Below, piece after piece: positions 28,945 through 39,902 of a DNA stretch of 64,000 nucleotides (its first letter is position 1; the number at the start of each line of letters is the position of its first letter). This stretch comes from Tanytarsus gracilentus (Eukaryota; Arthropoda; Insecta; Diptera; Chironomidae): the NCBI GenBank assembly GCA_038502055.1, contig JAXRKN010000036.1, positions 3,534,001 to 3,598,000 of the forward strand, written 5' to 3'. Under the pieces are notes generated by a model, which was given only the letters and a program-made list of their open reading frames with translations, searched no databases and had not been told where the DNA came from. The translations under genes and the position numbers were made by a program.

Positions 28945-30310
28945 GCATTAGAAAGTGAAATCAAAAGGTTAATTAATTCTTTTTCTCAATTCATTTTTGT
29001 ATATTTATTTTTATATATAAAACTCACAAATGAGAAAATATTTTACAAAAAAAAAAGTTTTAAGCTGTTAAAAAGAATATTTTACCATTTTTTTATAATT
29101 TTAATTTAACAATTAATTAATTTTGATGAATTTAAATAGAGAAAAAAAAGTCATCGCTTGTTTCTTTTCCTTTTTTGATTAAAAAAAAATATTGACGAAA
29201 TTTTTTAAGGATCATTAAAAAAAATAATTATTCGAGTTTTGCGAGGGGAGTGGATGAGGGATGAAATTACATTTAAATAGTTTTAATTAATTTCTAATTA
29301 ATTAAATACTAAAATGGGTTGAATTAATTGTTTTTTATTAAATTTTTGAAAAGATTAAGGTTAAAAATTAAAGTTTTTATAAATTTTTTGGTGTTTTGTA
29401 AAAAACTAGTTAAATTTTTGAAGTTAAGAAATTTAAACTAATTTTGCATAAACCTTAAAATTTAAATTTGTAACCTAAATATTTTTAATTTCTGCACTTT
29501 TTACATAAATGAAAAATATTTTTAGCTAAATTTTTAATTAAACTTAAATTCCCTAAAAAATGTTTTTGACAATTATTTAAACATCTCTGTCATTCCTCTC
29601 GCAAGCAACAAAATAGAAAACTTTTAGTCATCAATTTTAAACATGACATTCATTAAACACACACACATTGTAGATGCAGCATATCAAATATACAATAGCT
29701 CTCACAGGATAGTAAATTTAAATTTGTAAATGTTGCAGCGTTAGCGCATATATAAGAAATATATTCAGGCCTAAAATCAATTTCAAAAACGTTACAAGTT
29801 TATGATTTGTTTTAAAAAAAATAAGCGTAATAGTAACAAAATAAACTTTAGAGAACTTAACGCGAAAAGAATGAAAATCCCTTAAAAATTGTAGATGAAA
29901 AAGGAAAAGCAAATTTTGGATGAATAAAAATTTTAAAAATAGAAATTGTTGATTTTTTATTTAATCAAATTTCAGAATTTACAGGTAGATTAATTTTTTT
30001 AACCGTCATCGAAAAAAAATTTTACAATGTAGACAAAAATTCGAGTAATGATAAGTTTTCGAACGTAAAATAAAAATCATAAAATATTTTCACGTTGTCG
30101 GCAATATTTTTTCGTCTTTGTTGATAATTTTGCCTCTCATACAATTTTAAGAAATTATTCTAGCATGTAACTGAACACGGATTCACACATCCGAAATTCT
30201 TGTACCTCACTAATCCACACAAATTCATTAACATACAAACACAAATTAACTTCATTCGCGAATTTCATTTCCACCGATGAAGTTCACTGTGCGATAAAAA
30301 AAATTACTCA
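28945..30310. other. 3' UTR and intergenic region after the RhoGEF
   Basis: Very AT-rich DNA without a supported open frame. It should hold the RhoGEF 3' UTR; AATAAA occurs near 29923 and again near 30068. The last part should hold the promoter of the zinc-finger gene that starts at 30311, but no clear TATA/Inr pair is visible. Confidence 0.4.
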
Positions 30311-33043
30311 ATGGAAAGCAAACACGAAGATGAATCATTTTGTTTAATGAAACTTCTTAAACTCAGTGAAATCATCAATAAAAATCCTAGTAAAGCATTA
30401 AAATATAAAAACATGATCAATTTGTACATTTTAGGATTAACAAATGGAAATTTGTGAGTATGAAAATTTAATAATTATGGCAATAAATTTTTACAATACA
30501 GACAAAGTGTGAAATTAGTAAAACAATGTTAATTGATTAAAATAATAAATTAATAAATTTTATCAAAAAATTTTAAAGTGTCACCAACACTTTTATTAAG
30601 ATTGGTTAAAGACTTAAAGTATAAAAATTTATTTAATTAATTGAGTAAAATTAACGCTGCATGCTTAAAATGCATAAGAACACAATTTAACATATTTATC
30701 AACAAAATAATTGAGGTCGTAATAGAAAAAGAAAAACTATAAAAGTAATTTTTAACTCAGAGGATCATTTTTCAACTCTATCTCTAGTCCATTTTTGTCG
30801 AATGATAATTTTTCTAGATTGCTTTTTCGTTCATTTTTCTTCGTCTGCGTCTCCGAAATTTTTGCTTTCGTATGTTTACGATTGTGTGGCAATTTCTTCT
30901 TCTTGTAGCGCATTTGATCTTCTCGAGTGCAGATGTGTCGTAGATTTTTACACAACACATTTTTATAATTTTTTTGCGATTTAAAATTTTTTTCTTTATT
31001 TTTTTCTTTATACACTCGAAATATTTTTTAAAAATCAACTTGTTCACCACATTGACATAATCTAAGGTAATATTTGCTTTCAGACCATTAGTAGAAGTTA
31101 ATACGCTGAAAGCAGCTCTGTTGGAATTAGATTCTAAGGTGAGAATTTAAAAAAGTTAACAACCCTTGGATTTCTATTAATTTTGGTTTTCAGATCGCGA
31201 AAATAGTGTCGAACTTTTTTGTTGAGTGAAAATAATAAATTTTTGGTGATTCTTAAAAAATTGTGAAAATTAAAAATGAGTTTATGGAGCTCGCTAAAAT
31301 CGTTTATTTTCGGTGAAGTTAGAAAAGTTTTATCATAAAAAAATTAAGACATGAAATCAAATTTTTAATTTAATTTTTTAAATATTTTCAATCTCGAAAT
31401 TATTCCCACAAAAAAATTTTTGATAAAAAATTAAGTCTTTTCAAGTTAACCCACTCTCACTCACATTTCTCTGATAAGGAATTCTGTGAATTTTATTTAA
31501 GGTCGCAGAAAGTCAATCGTGCTCGAGAAATTCGTCGATAGATTCTTTACCGAATTCTGATGGAAGTTCGTGCAGCATAAAAATTGAGTCGGTGGTGTCG
31601 TTGGCACAGCAAAGTTCAGAAGAAGAAGAAGATTATGATGAAGAAGAAGTAATAATGGAACCACCGGAAAAGAAGCCAAAAATTGACATTATGACACCAC
31701 CAAAAAATCCAGAGTTTACATTTTCTAATCAATTAAGACCGTGGACAGGTGAAAATGAGCTCAAAAGCACGCCAGCGATTGAAAATATGCTAAAAATCGA
31801 GTGCCTTTATGACATGTTCAAGTGTATGAAGTCAAACTGTGACTTTCACACGAACGATAAAAATACTTTCGAAAATCACCTCAATGATCATGCGGAAACC
31901 AGTTCACAACAAATTGGAAATTTTTCGAGGTGCAGTTACTGCAAATTTGCATCACTAAGTGTGAGAAAGTTGATGATTCATATCGTGTGGACTCACGTCA
32001 ACGATAAGTTCGGATGCCGCTATTGTTTTTATCGATCTGTGTCGCCAACTTCAGTTGAATTTCACTCGCGCTTTTATCACAGTGATAAGCCACAGGAAAT
32101 TCTACAACACGAAATTTCTTACTTCACTTCGGAATTTAATTTTTATCTCGAACTTCAAGCTGCAAATGCTGGCAAATTAAAATACGTTTCTTCATTAGGA
32201 ATTTATGGTAATTCTAAAATTAGAAGTGGTAAAATTAACAATTTTAAAAGTTATGATTTAAAATTAATTTTTGACTTATTTTTCAATTAATTTACAGGAA
32301 ATAAAATTTACACTTTCGAAGAATTCTTCAAGCAGTTAAGAGAAAAATTTCCAGAAATGCATAAAATTCTCTGCAGAAGATGCAACAAAATATTATCGCC
32401 AAAGGAATTTTATCAACATTTTGTGAGTTGCAACAAAATTTTTCCATTTCACTGCATCTACTGCAAGTATGGAAGTTTAAATTCATGTGAGTCATTTCAT
32501 GTTGATTTTTTTAAAGATAAAATTTTGTTACCTAAAATTTGCTTTCTCTTAACGAAATTCTTACTCATGAATAATTTTTTACCTATCTTTCATTTTTATG
32601 ATATTCTATCATAAATTTAATTCTCATGACCTAACAATAAAAATCTCTACTTTCGGTCCTTTTACTAATTACCTAATTATCTATCTGTGGATTTATGTTG
32701 AAGATTTATGATCTTAAAAATTCAACAAGCACTTTCATGTTCTCAGCTCTAGATTAAAGTGATGATGACTGCTTTTAAAGTTGAAAACAGATTTTTGATT
32801 TATTGATTTAAAAAAGTGTCAAACTTTGGAACAGTGAACTCTAAATTTTTATTAAAAACCCTTAAAAAATATTATGAAATTCTGTTTAAATTTAATTTTA
32901 ATTTTTAAATAGTTGATGTAAAACTGCATTTAATTGACAATCACGCTGAGAAACTTCCACTGTTCTGTCAACGAATTCAAATTAAGAACTCGGATCCCTC
33001 ATCAATTGAGTGCCTGCCATTAATTAACCTCGAAAGACTTTAA
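30311..33043 (+). CDS. Five-finger C2H2/C2HC zinc-finger protein, family not recognised
   Basis: Probable nuclear DNA- or RNA-binding protein of 407 residues. Exons: 30311-30453, 31084-31138, 31502-32207, 32298-32486 and 32913-33043, with every junction in frame. Residues 100-125 are acidic and then lysine-rich (PPEKKPK, NLS-like). Fingers: C174/C179/H192/H196 (C-x4-C spacing), C210/C213/H226/H231, C238/C241/H254/H259, C327/C330/H342/C346 (C2HC) and C354/C357/H370/H375. Finger five is split: its cysteines are in exon 4 and its histidines in exon 5, and the correct x12 and x4 spacing appears only after splicing, which supports the model. Linkers are not TGEKP-like, so the fingers are not a classic tandem DNA-reading array. 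Start ATG is the first in-frame Met of exon 1; the short exons 1-2 are the least certain. Confidence 0.75.
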
Positions 33044-33480
33044 ATTAAAATTGACAATTTTTTTAAATTAAAATTAAAATTTGACTCGTTAAGTTAAGAG
33101 GAAAAATTAAATTTTAAGAAATTTTATTTGTAAGATTTTTAATGAAACTTTTTCTTATACACATTTTAAGATGAAGATTTTATAAAATTTTGAAGCTACA
33201 ACCAAAAATTTAAAAATAATAAAAGACAATTTTTTTGAAGTATTTTTAAAATTAATGCATGAAGATTTTTATTGATTCAATTTCAAATTTCCTAATTAAA
33301 TTAATTTTATGATAAAAAATATTTTTAAATTTTTCTAAATAAAATAAATTTTTTAATCCCTTTACTTTATTTTTGCGTCACGTTTCAGAAGATTTTTATC
33401 AAATTTCATATTAAAGAGCTTTCAACATAAACTTTAAAGCTCAAATTTTCACAATCGATCAACAGATGGCGATAAAGTCA
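33044..33480. other. Convergent intergenic region
   Basis: AT-rich, with AATAAA-like signals near 33213 and 33344-33350 that could serve the zinc-finger gene. The opposite-strand gene ends at 33481. No other feature seen. Confidence 0.4.
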
Positions 33481-34503
33481 TTAATTGTCTAGAATTAACG
33501 AATCCATTTCATCATCATCCTCAAAATTGTCAACTGCGTCATCTTCAATTTTATTTAAATTCTCCAAAAGTTTTAAATTTCCTCTCGCATTTACTTCATC
33601 GCAATCAATACTGTGAGCATTTTCCTCGATCCACAATTTGCGTAGTTTTTCATTAATTATATCCTCTAAAATTTCATGGTACTCGTCTCGATCATCTCCT
33701 TCAAATTGAAAATAAATTCCGATCTTATCGAGAACGTGCAGTTGTTTCAAAAGCTCACTACTAATTCCACTATCAAGTGACACCATCTTCAAATGTCGAA
33801 AGTCATAATTATTTAACTTCCTGTTTAAGTACTGGATTGTTTTTCTGGAAAAAAGTGAGTGAAGGCACGAATTTTTTCTATACTTTCATTGAACTGCATT
33901 GAAACATGTCGTGTTTTGTGTATTTGAACACTCTTCACACTTTAAATAAATACGGTGATTGACAGAATAAAATCTAAGGGTGTAAAAATAGGAGAGACAA
34001 AAAAGTGATAGCGTGCCACATTTATCAAAATCGAGTTTATGATTAATTTTTAAAATATTTTTAAATGTTGACTTAATTTGAAGTAAAAGCTCTTAAAGGG
34101 TACGAAACTTAGGTAAAAATGATAAAAAAAATTCTATTTGATTGTGAATACGTAATTAAATCGACTTTGATTGCCTGAGTTAAACTCCCCTTGCTAATGA
34201 CGTTAAAATTAGAACTTTCACAATTCACACTAAAAATTTACTTTTAAAACTCACTCTGGACACCAAATTCAAAACTTTTCACACTTTCAAATTTATAACT
34301 CACAAATATTCCTTAGGAAAGCCTTTAAAAATAATCAAGTCAGTCTGATTGAAAAAATTGCCAAAATCGCAAAAACTTGATACAAAAAGGAAAATATGAA
34401 GAAGTTTGAGATTTGTAACCATTTGCTTCATATTATTTTCACAGCTCGTGGTCAACTGAATGAGCTCGCATGTGCATATGACAATTTTTCGTATTATCAA
34501 CAT
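33481..34503 (-). CDS. Unrecognised leucine-rich protein with acidic C-terminus
   Basis: Two-exon model: 34304-34503 then 33481-33844, 187 residues. The downstream exon stays open well upstream of any Met to a good acceptor (CTTTTTTCCAG). The upstream exon ends at GTGAGT in exactly the matching phase, which creates a Leu codon at the junction. Residues about 30-120 have a spaced Leu/Ile/Val pattern (for example NLKLLHIFLF, FRHLKMVSLD, LLKQLHVLDK) resembling degenerate leucine-rich repeats; the last 20 residues are Asp/Glu-rich. There is no family I can name. A hydrophobic stretch near residues 33-42 could be a signal peptide if translation began at the internal Met 25 or 28. ATG 34503 lies about 60 bp from the TATA box of the opposite-strand gene. 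The downstream exon is more certain than the upstream one. Confidence 0.5.
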
Positions 34504-34558
34504 GCAATTGTCATGTTTTTTAATTAAGGAGCGACCGATTCCTGTTATCGGTTAATTA

Positions 34559-34595
34559 ACGTATATAAAATTATTTTTAGGAATCGCCAGTTGAT
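34559..34595 (+). promoter_or_regulatory. TATA box and initiator of the 34778 gene
   Basis: TATATAAAA begins at 34562, and CCAGTT with A at 34589 lies 27 bp downstream, the usual fly spacing. Just upstream, ACCGAT...ATCGGT forms a short inverted repeat (about 34533-34551). The same 60-bp gap separates the minus-strand ATG at 34503, so it probably works as a divergent promoter (inference). Confidence 0.5.
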
Positions 34596-34777
34596 GGAAG
34601 GTTCGAGACTGTCATAAAATGAATTTTTGATAAATTTATTTCTGTAAACAGTTTAATATTCGAGAGAATTCTTTAGTTTTGAGGTCAGCATAAATAAATT
34701 TGTTTTCCAGGAAACTTAATTTTTCAAGGATTTTCCTGAAAAAAATTCATGATAAAAAAAAGTTATTTCTTCGAGTG

Positions 34778-35480
34778 ATGGTGAGCATTTATAATTTTTA
34801 TTTAATGTCAAATGAATTTTCAAATCTTCTAAAAATTCAATTTTAAAAAAGTTCGCCTGAAAATACGTTTGAATTTTATTACACGCTAAAAAAATATTTC
34901 TCAGTTAGCTTTGAAACAAATTTTTATTCAGTCAAGAAAAGATTTTGTTGGGACAAGTTGGAATTGTGATGGAGTACATCGAAATGGTTCAACTGTTTTT
35001 CTCGATACGAATGCAACGAGCATAAATGGTCTAAGATTCTGCGCTGACATTCCAACAGTAGTACTAATGAGAAGATCTCGAATAAGTGATGATGAAATTT
35101 TGGCTTATGTCGAAGATCTTAAAAGATTTCCACAACATATGAGAAGAAACTTGCCGGGATGTTTGATTGCCATTCAAAATGCAGGACTTTCAAATTTCAT
35201 CGAAAGTAGCGACACCGAGAAAACATCAACTAATGACCACAGTTGTATCTCGCTGGTCCCAGAGATGAAGATACAAAGTTATGAAACGGTTTCGATTTCC
35301 ACGGTCGAGAGTGAAGATCGCTTAGATCCAATGAGACCAGAAAAAATATTGCAAGGAATTGTAGCAAAAGCGAGAGAAAAGGATGCTCAAGAAAGAAGAA
35401 AAAAGTTGATGTTCTATCTGGAATTATCGTCGTTAACGGATTCTTGGAGAAGTCTGCTGGATCAGTCAATGAACGAGTGA
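34778..35480 (+). CDS. Unrecognised 192-residue protein; first exon supplies only the start codon
   Basis: The main exon is 34905-35480, preceded by the acceptor TATTTCTCAG. It lacks an early ATG in frame; joining ATG 34778-34780 (followed by the donor GTGAGC) across a 124-bp intron gives a start directly followed by LALKQIF. The protein has a mixed N-terminal half containing DDEILAYVEDLKRFP and MRRNLPGCLIAIQNAG, a Ser/Thr-rich middle, and a charged helical segment (AKAREKDAQERRKK) before the end. No domain is recognised. The leader holds two short upstream frames; the second (34749-34778) ends in TGATG so that its stop overlaps the start codon. AATAAA at 35600 is a likely poly(A) signal. Main exon is credible on codon pattern; the first exon is inferred. 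Confidence 0.5.
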
Positions 35481-35560
35481 GACATGATATAAGGTCTCGT
35501 AAAGTCACACCTTTACTTGAACTGCCTTTAAGAAAAATCAAGTCAACGGCGAGAGGCCAG

Positions 35561-35797
35561 TCATCCAAAATTTGAGAGTCGCAATTCTTTTCTGAAATGA
35601 ATAAAAATTAATTTCAAAGGTAACTGAGAAGAATTTTTTCAATGCAATTAAAAAAGTTCTTTAACACTTTTAAAATTGCTCAAGAAAAATTCAAATTACC
35701 TCAATTGTCCGTCTTTTAATTTCGTCGATTTAATTTCAGAGCACAGTTTTCTTCGTCTCTTGATTTTCTTTGCTTTGCCAGCGAGAAGAAAACTCAT
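35561..35797 (-). CDS. Possible small basic protein (42 residues), two exons
   Basis: ATG at 35797 opens a frame in 35700-35797 ending at GAG|GTAATT. A good acceptor (TTCATTTCAG) at 35592 continues it in frame through 35561-35591 to TGA. The peptide is rich in Lys/Arg (KKIKRRRK near residues 10-17). I know no homologue. Its start codon overlaps the stop of another 20-residue basic frame (35794-35856, ending KRHKRK) by ATGA. The region may be a real small gene or chance, since Lys-rich short frames are common in AT-rich DNA. Confidence 0.2.
35596..35630 (+). repeat. 35-bp direct repeat, copy 1
   Basis: Begins AATGAATAAAAATTA and ends GGTAACTGAGAA; matches 35958-35992 at 34 of 35 bases. It overlaps the AATAAA of the plus-strand gene and the acceptor of the possible minus-strand small gene. 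Confidence 0.8.
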
Positions 35798-35957
35798 TTT
35801 CGTTTGTGACGCTTAATTCCTGACATGAGCAGCTTGGAAGCAATCTTTTTCTTCATTAATTATTAATTGCTGAATTCGGATGTTCAACATCTTCACTCAA
35901 TTGAGCTCAATAAGCTTCTTCTTAAAACTCGTCTTTTCTCCTCGAAATCGTTACTTG

Positions 35958-35992
35958 AATGAATAAAAATTAGTTTCAAAGGTAACTGAGAA
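35958..35992 (+). repeat. 35-bp direct repeat, copy 2
   Basis: Same unit as 35596-35630 with one A-to-G change. The copies are 362 bp apart, and the sequence beyond them is not clearly duplicated. Confidence 0.8.
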
Positions 35993-36502
35993 ATATTTTT
36001 TGAAAATTCACTGCACTATTGTATGAACATAAATTTCCATATTTATTTAAGAATTAATTAAGGCTGCAAACTAAACGCATATTTTGGCATTGAATTTTAG
36101 GTGAATAAATTCTTAGACTATCACTCATTTCTTCGCCTTTTAATAATTTTTATTTCCATTTTTCACGAATGCACTTTGCATTTAATATTATTTGATATAA
36201 TTTTATCTTAACAATAATTTCGGAAAAGCCTTTTCCGAAAGTCATTTAGATTTATAAAAATTTTCGTTACTTTGCGAAAAGAAATTTTTTCTTTGTTCTC
36301 GTTTAGGTCGCCGATTTTATGACGAGAGACAATATCGATATACTTTTATTTAATTAGATGAGAAGAAATCAAACAGACATGGACGTTGCATGTAAGGAGA
36401 TGAGCATTAGAATTCGGAAACGATCATCAACTCCCCTTACACGCATCCAAAAAAGTTATTTATATATAATAAAAATTTAACAGCACGCGCGACACGATTA
36501 AA

Positions 36503-37756
36503 CTACAAATTGTGACTGTTGATTTTCTCAAACATCTCCTCGTCGTGAGTATTTGGAGAGTTTTGGGGTGCTGGCAGTTGACTCTGGAGGAAAAAAGTAA
36601 TTGAGATTTAAGTTCGATGACACGCCGATTAAAAACTCACCTGGCTGGCTATTGGAAATCGTTCAGTAAATCCATTATTGCTGCAATGAGCTACTAATGC
36701 AGTGCTTGCTGGAGCGCCAGCAACATTCGCTACACCACTACCATCCATACCATCCTCCTCCTCCCAACCGGTGGGAATTTGTTGTTGATGATTGCTAGTC
36801 TTGGGCGGCTGAGATGTATGAAGCTGTGAAAGTTGCTGCGTCAACGCCAAAGTTCCAGCTATCGAGACATCCACAACACTCCATATGATTGGTCCGAAAG
36901 TGGATCCATTTGGTGTGCACAGACAAAACTGTGACTTAAATTGACCAACCTCAGACGGACTTACAAGATTAATTGTGATGATGTGAGAGTCGCGCGGTGC
37001 AATTGGCGGCACGAACATCTTTCCATCGTTATTAATTTCGGATACGAGTTTGAGATAGCATCCACTTGGCCACGCGACATCACCATTATTCTCGAGTAGC
37101 CAGCTCTGCGAGAATTGTGTGTCGGGCGTTACAGACTCTCCGAGGCCAACTGTCAGTTCCTAAATTTATGAATTTAGTAAAATTTGTAGGTTTCTAAATT
37201 AAACACAACCGAACCTTAATGATGCGCATCGAAGGCATTGGCGCAACTGCACTGTTTTGATTGGAACTTGCTAGAAAATCGAAATAGCATCCAACGGCCG
37301 CTTGTAAATTCCTGAAATTGCAAATTACTTATTAGTTTATTGAGTCAAGGTGATCGTTCAAGGAGAAATTTTAAATTTTAAAGGTGCTCATAATATTTTT
37401 TAATGCGAAATTGTCAATTATATCACAGTTAAATCTTAATTACTCATCATAATCGCTATAAAACCTGTTCGTTACTATTACGCATTGCAAAAGTACATAA
37501 TAACAAAGACACAAAAGATCCAGCTGGATGTTGATGATTTTTTTTCAATGACACTTTAAACTTACCAATTATTCATTTCGAGAAAGAATCGGGCGGTGGT
37601 GTAGCTCAACTCATTGGCGATGTTTTGAAATCCAACAACTAAATCATCTTTCTCGTTTGTATTAAGTGATGCAAGGGAATTAAGCAATGAAGAGAAATCT
37701 GCATTCGAATCTTTTATTTGCGAATCTCCATTCACTTCGCTCTCATCGCAGTCCAT
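36503..37756 (-). CDS. ILRUN: ILRUN (C6orf106) homologue, UBA-like plus NBR1-type FW domain protein
   Basis: Homologue of ILRUN, which in mammals dampens interferon and cytokine gene expression through IRF3 and p300; the role in insects is not established. Exons on the minus strand: 37566-37756, 37215-37311, 36641-37159 and 36503-36583, 295 residues, all in phase. The N-terminal UBA-like domain (about 20-75) has FFLEMNNWNLQAAVG, close to the human FFLDMTNWNLQAAIG. The FW (NBR1-like) domain (about 90-205) has ELTVGLGESVTPDTQFSQSW and VAWPSGCYLKLV. The C-terminus is Gln/Ala/Ser-rich and disordered, as in the family. It lies 240 bp downstream of the TUG gene on the same strand, so the two are in tandem. 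Confidence 0.92.
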
Positions 37757-37965
37757 TATGGTGATTATCGATTGTGGGAGACTTTAATGCGTTGATTTAC
37801 GTGTAGATTTAATTTAACTAATTCCTTGAAACTCGAAATTATTTGCTTTTATTTTGAAATATCTTTCTTCTTTTTATTATGTTGACTTTTTACTTTCGCG
37901 GGCTTTATGTTCGGTGTCAAACTGTATTTGAATAAAAAAAGTACGTTATGAATTGTTTAATGAAT

Positions 37966-37971
37966 TTTATT
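37966..37971 (-). terminator. Poly(A) signal of the TUG gene
   Basis: TTTATT on the plus strand reads AATAAA on the minus strand, 25 bases after the TUG stop codon. Confidence 0.5.
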
Positions 37972-37995
37972 CATGAAAATTAGTACAATTTATTT

Positions 37996-39499
37996 TTAGT
38001 TGGGCTTGAACCACTTTGGAATCGTTCCTGACGGCTTCGAGCTTGATTTTGATTCCATGAAATTCAAGTTTTTAGGAACTGATGGTTTCGCTGTTAAATC
38101 TTCACTTGTGCTCGCTTCACCCTCGTATGCGTCTGAATTGCTTGAAAGAAGGACGTGAGATGCACCTGAGCCCGATGAGAGTTTTGCAAGCACTTCCGGC
38201 TTAAGAAGTTCCGTAATCTTTTCCTCAGTTCCGAAATGCAAAAGAGCTGACGGAACACATTTCGCTTCAACGAGTGTCAGCTCCTTTTCAAGGACGATTT
38301 TTGGTGGTGTCAAGAAGAGATAAAAATTCACGTCTGGATTAATGAGAAATTCTTTAATAAATTCCATCACAGCACCGACAGTTTCGACAGTTGAAAATTT
38401 AGTTTGAATTACGTATCGATTTGGCAGTTGAATGCGGATTGCACAGTTCTTGTATGTCGCCAATTGATTGAGAATTTTCTTGTTTTCTTCGAGTTTGCGA
38501 AGTTCTGAAGTCATCAGCGGTGCATTTTCATTCTCATCGACTTGCTGTCGGAGTTCACGATAGAGTACACGAACGTCTGCCTCGGTGAGCTCAAAGAAAC
38601 TGTCAGGTAGATCGACTGATGACGTCTGAATGGAATCGAGTGAGAAAATGATTGTACCACGCTTATCGAGGACGTTAATGACTGGAGGAATTTCGGACTT
38701 TTGTTCGATGACTGGTTCAGTTTCGATTGATTTAGCTTGAGGGAGTTTGACTGCTGTCTCTTCTACTGTCACTTCTTCAACTTCCATTTTCTCATCAAAT
38801 TTAACTTTTTTCTCTATCAATTGTTCAATAGTTTTTAATTGAAAAGCACCCGACGGTCCCGAATCTGCATTACTAGTGCTTTTCGGCTTCTCTACTGGTT
38901 CCTCTAGTTTAGGTTTTTGAGGCAATGGCGCTGACACATTAGCTTGTACTTTGAGAGTTTCGGGATCTGAATTGATGAGACGAAGCAAAACACGACCACT
39001 TGACACACCTAATGACTTAAGACTCTCCGATTTTAAGGCATCGCCATGGACTTCCGTACGCATGTAAATGACAACTGGATTTTCTAGACCTTCAAATTTC
39101 TCAGGGCACATCTCGGTGATGATTTCGTAGAATGTTTTAGTTGGATTGTAGCTACCGTTGAGTCGTGATCCATCTTCCAGCTGCAGACACACAACTACGT
39201 CTTCTTCCATTCGTATCTTGTCCGTTTCAGCCATTTCCAGTGTGCAATTATTTGGAATTCCACTGAATCTAAAATGTTGTGTCAAATCTAATGGCTTGTT
39301 GTTTCTTTTCAGCGTGTAATTGTTTGGCTCAAATTGTGGATATTTCCTGCACACTTCTTCGAGAATCTAAAAAATTATTTTTGTTATGACTCGGCGGAAA
39401 ATTAAATTTACTCAATTTTACCCATAAAAGTGTCTTGTTTCCATCAACCTTCACCACCATTCGGCGAGCGTGAGGCGTTAGAACGGTTATATTTTGCAT
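37996..39499 (-). CDS. ASPSCR1: ASPSCR1/TUG, UBX-domain tethering protein
   Basis: TUG retains GLUT4-type vesicles in mammals and binds p97/VCP; the insect orthologue likely acts in trafficking or p97 regulation. Two exons: 39422-39499 and 37996-39366, 482 residues. Residues 1-75 form the TUG-type ubiquitin-like domain (MQNITVLTPHARRMVVKV...). A second ubiquitin-like segment follows (about 80-155, VVVCLQLEDGSRLNGSYNP). The middle is Pro/Glu/Lys-rich. The UBX domain (about 333-408) contains NCAIRIQLPNRYVIQTKFS and YLFLTPP. The chain ends IPKWFKPN, like the conserved PKWLK/PKWFK tail of the family. The single 55-bp intron is typical of the window. Length is a little shorter than the human protein (about 550). 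Confidence 0.93.
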
Positions 39500-39902
39500 G
39501 ATCACTTAATTATAGCGTAATTTTATGAAAAATTGTGAAAATCTCGAAACTAAACTTTGTGATCAGTTTTTCCCAGTAAAAATGTAAAGTTGTGTTTAAT
39601 CGGATTTGAAAAAATAACGATTTTTTGATGTGATAGCAGATTGCCTAACTTTAAGGGGCAAGAATTATTTTGGTGAAAAACTTAAAATATTTTCATTAAG
39701 TTCAGATTAGAATTAATTTTATTTTTAAAAATTTTAGAACGTTTCAAGTGAAAAAAATGAAACTTCTTAAAAACTAAACATTAAACAATTTGTAAAAAAT
39801 AATTTACCGTGCATCCTACATCGCATCGAGAGTGAAGTTTAAGGACTCGAAGTTTTTTGAAAATTAACGATTTCATTTTTAAACTTTAAATTATTTAAAC
39901 TA
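39500..39902. other. Upstream region of the TUG gene
   Basis: AT-rich 5' flank of the minus-strand TUG gene with no recognised promoter element. It ends at the TA dinucleotide where the next transposon is inserted. Confidence 0.4.

Larger units (their letters stand above)
35481..36502. other. Intergenic region with a 35-bp direct duplication
   Basis: Holds the 3' end of the 34778 gene (AATAAA at 35600) and the 3' UTR of the ILRUN homologue (TTTATT, its minus-strand poly(A) signal, at 36345-36350). A 35-bp direct repeat differing at one base lies at 35596-35630 and 35958-35992. Two overlapping minus-strand small frames lie between (see separate entries). Confidence 0.45.

Noticed and set aside
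30752..31050. Lys/Arg-rich minus-strand frames
   Set aside because: They lie in the first intron of the zinc-finger gene, are built from A-rich runs and lack supporting context.
35230..35568. 112-codon minus-strand frame beginning MDDWPLAVDL
   Set aside because: Mostly antisense to the plus-strand exon 34905-35480, whose frame is bounded by splice sites; late part is low complexity.
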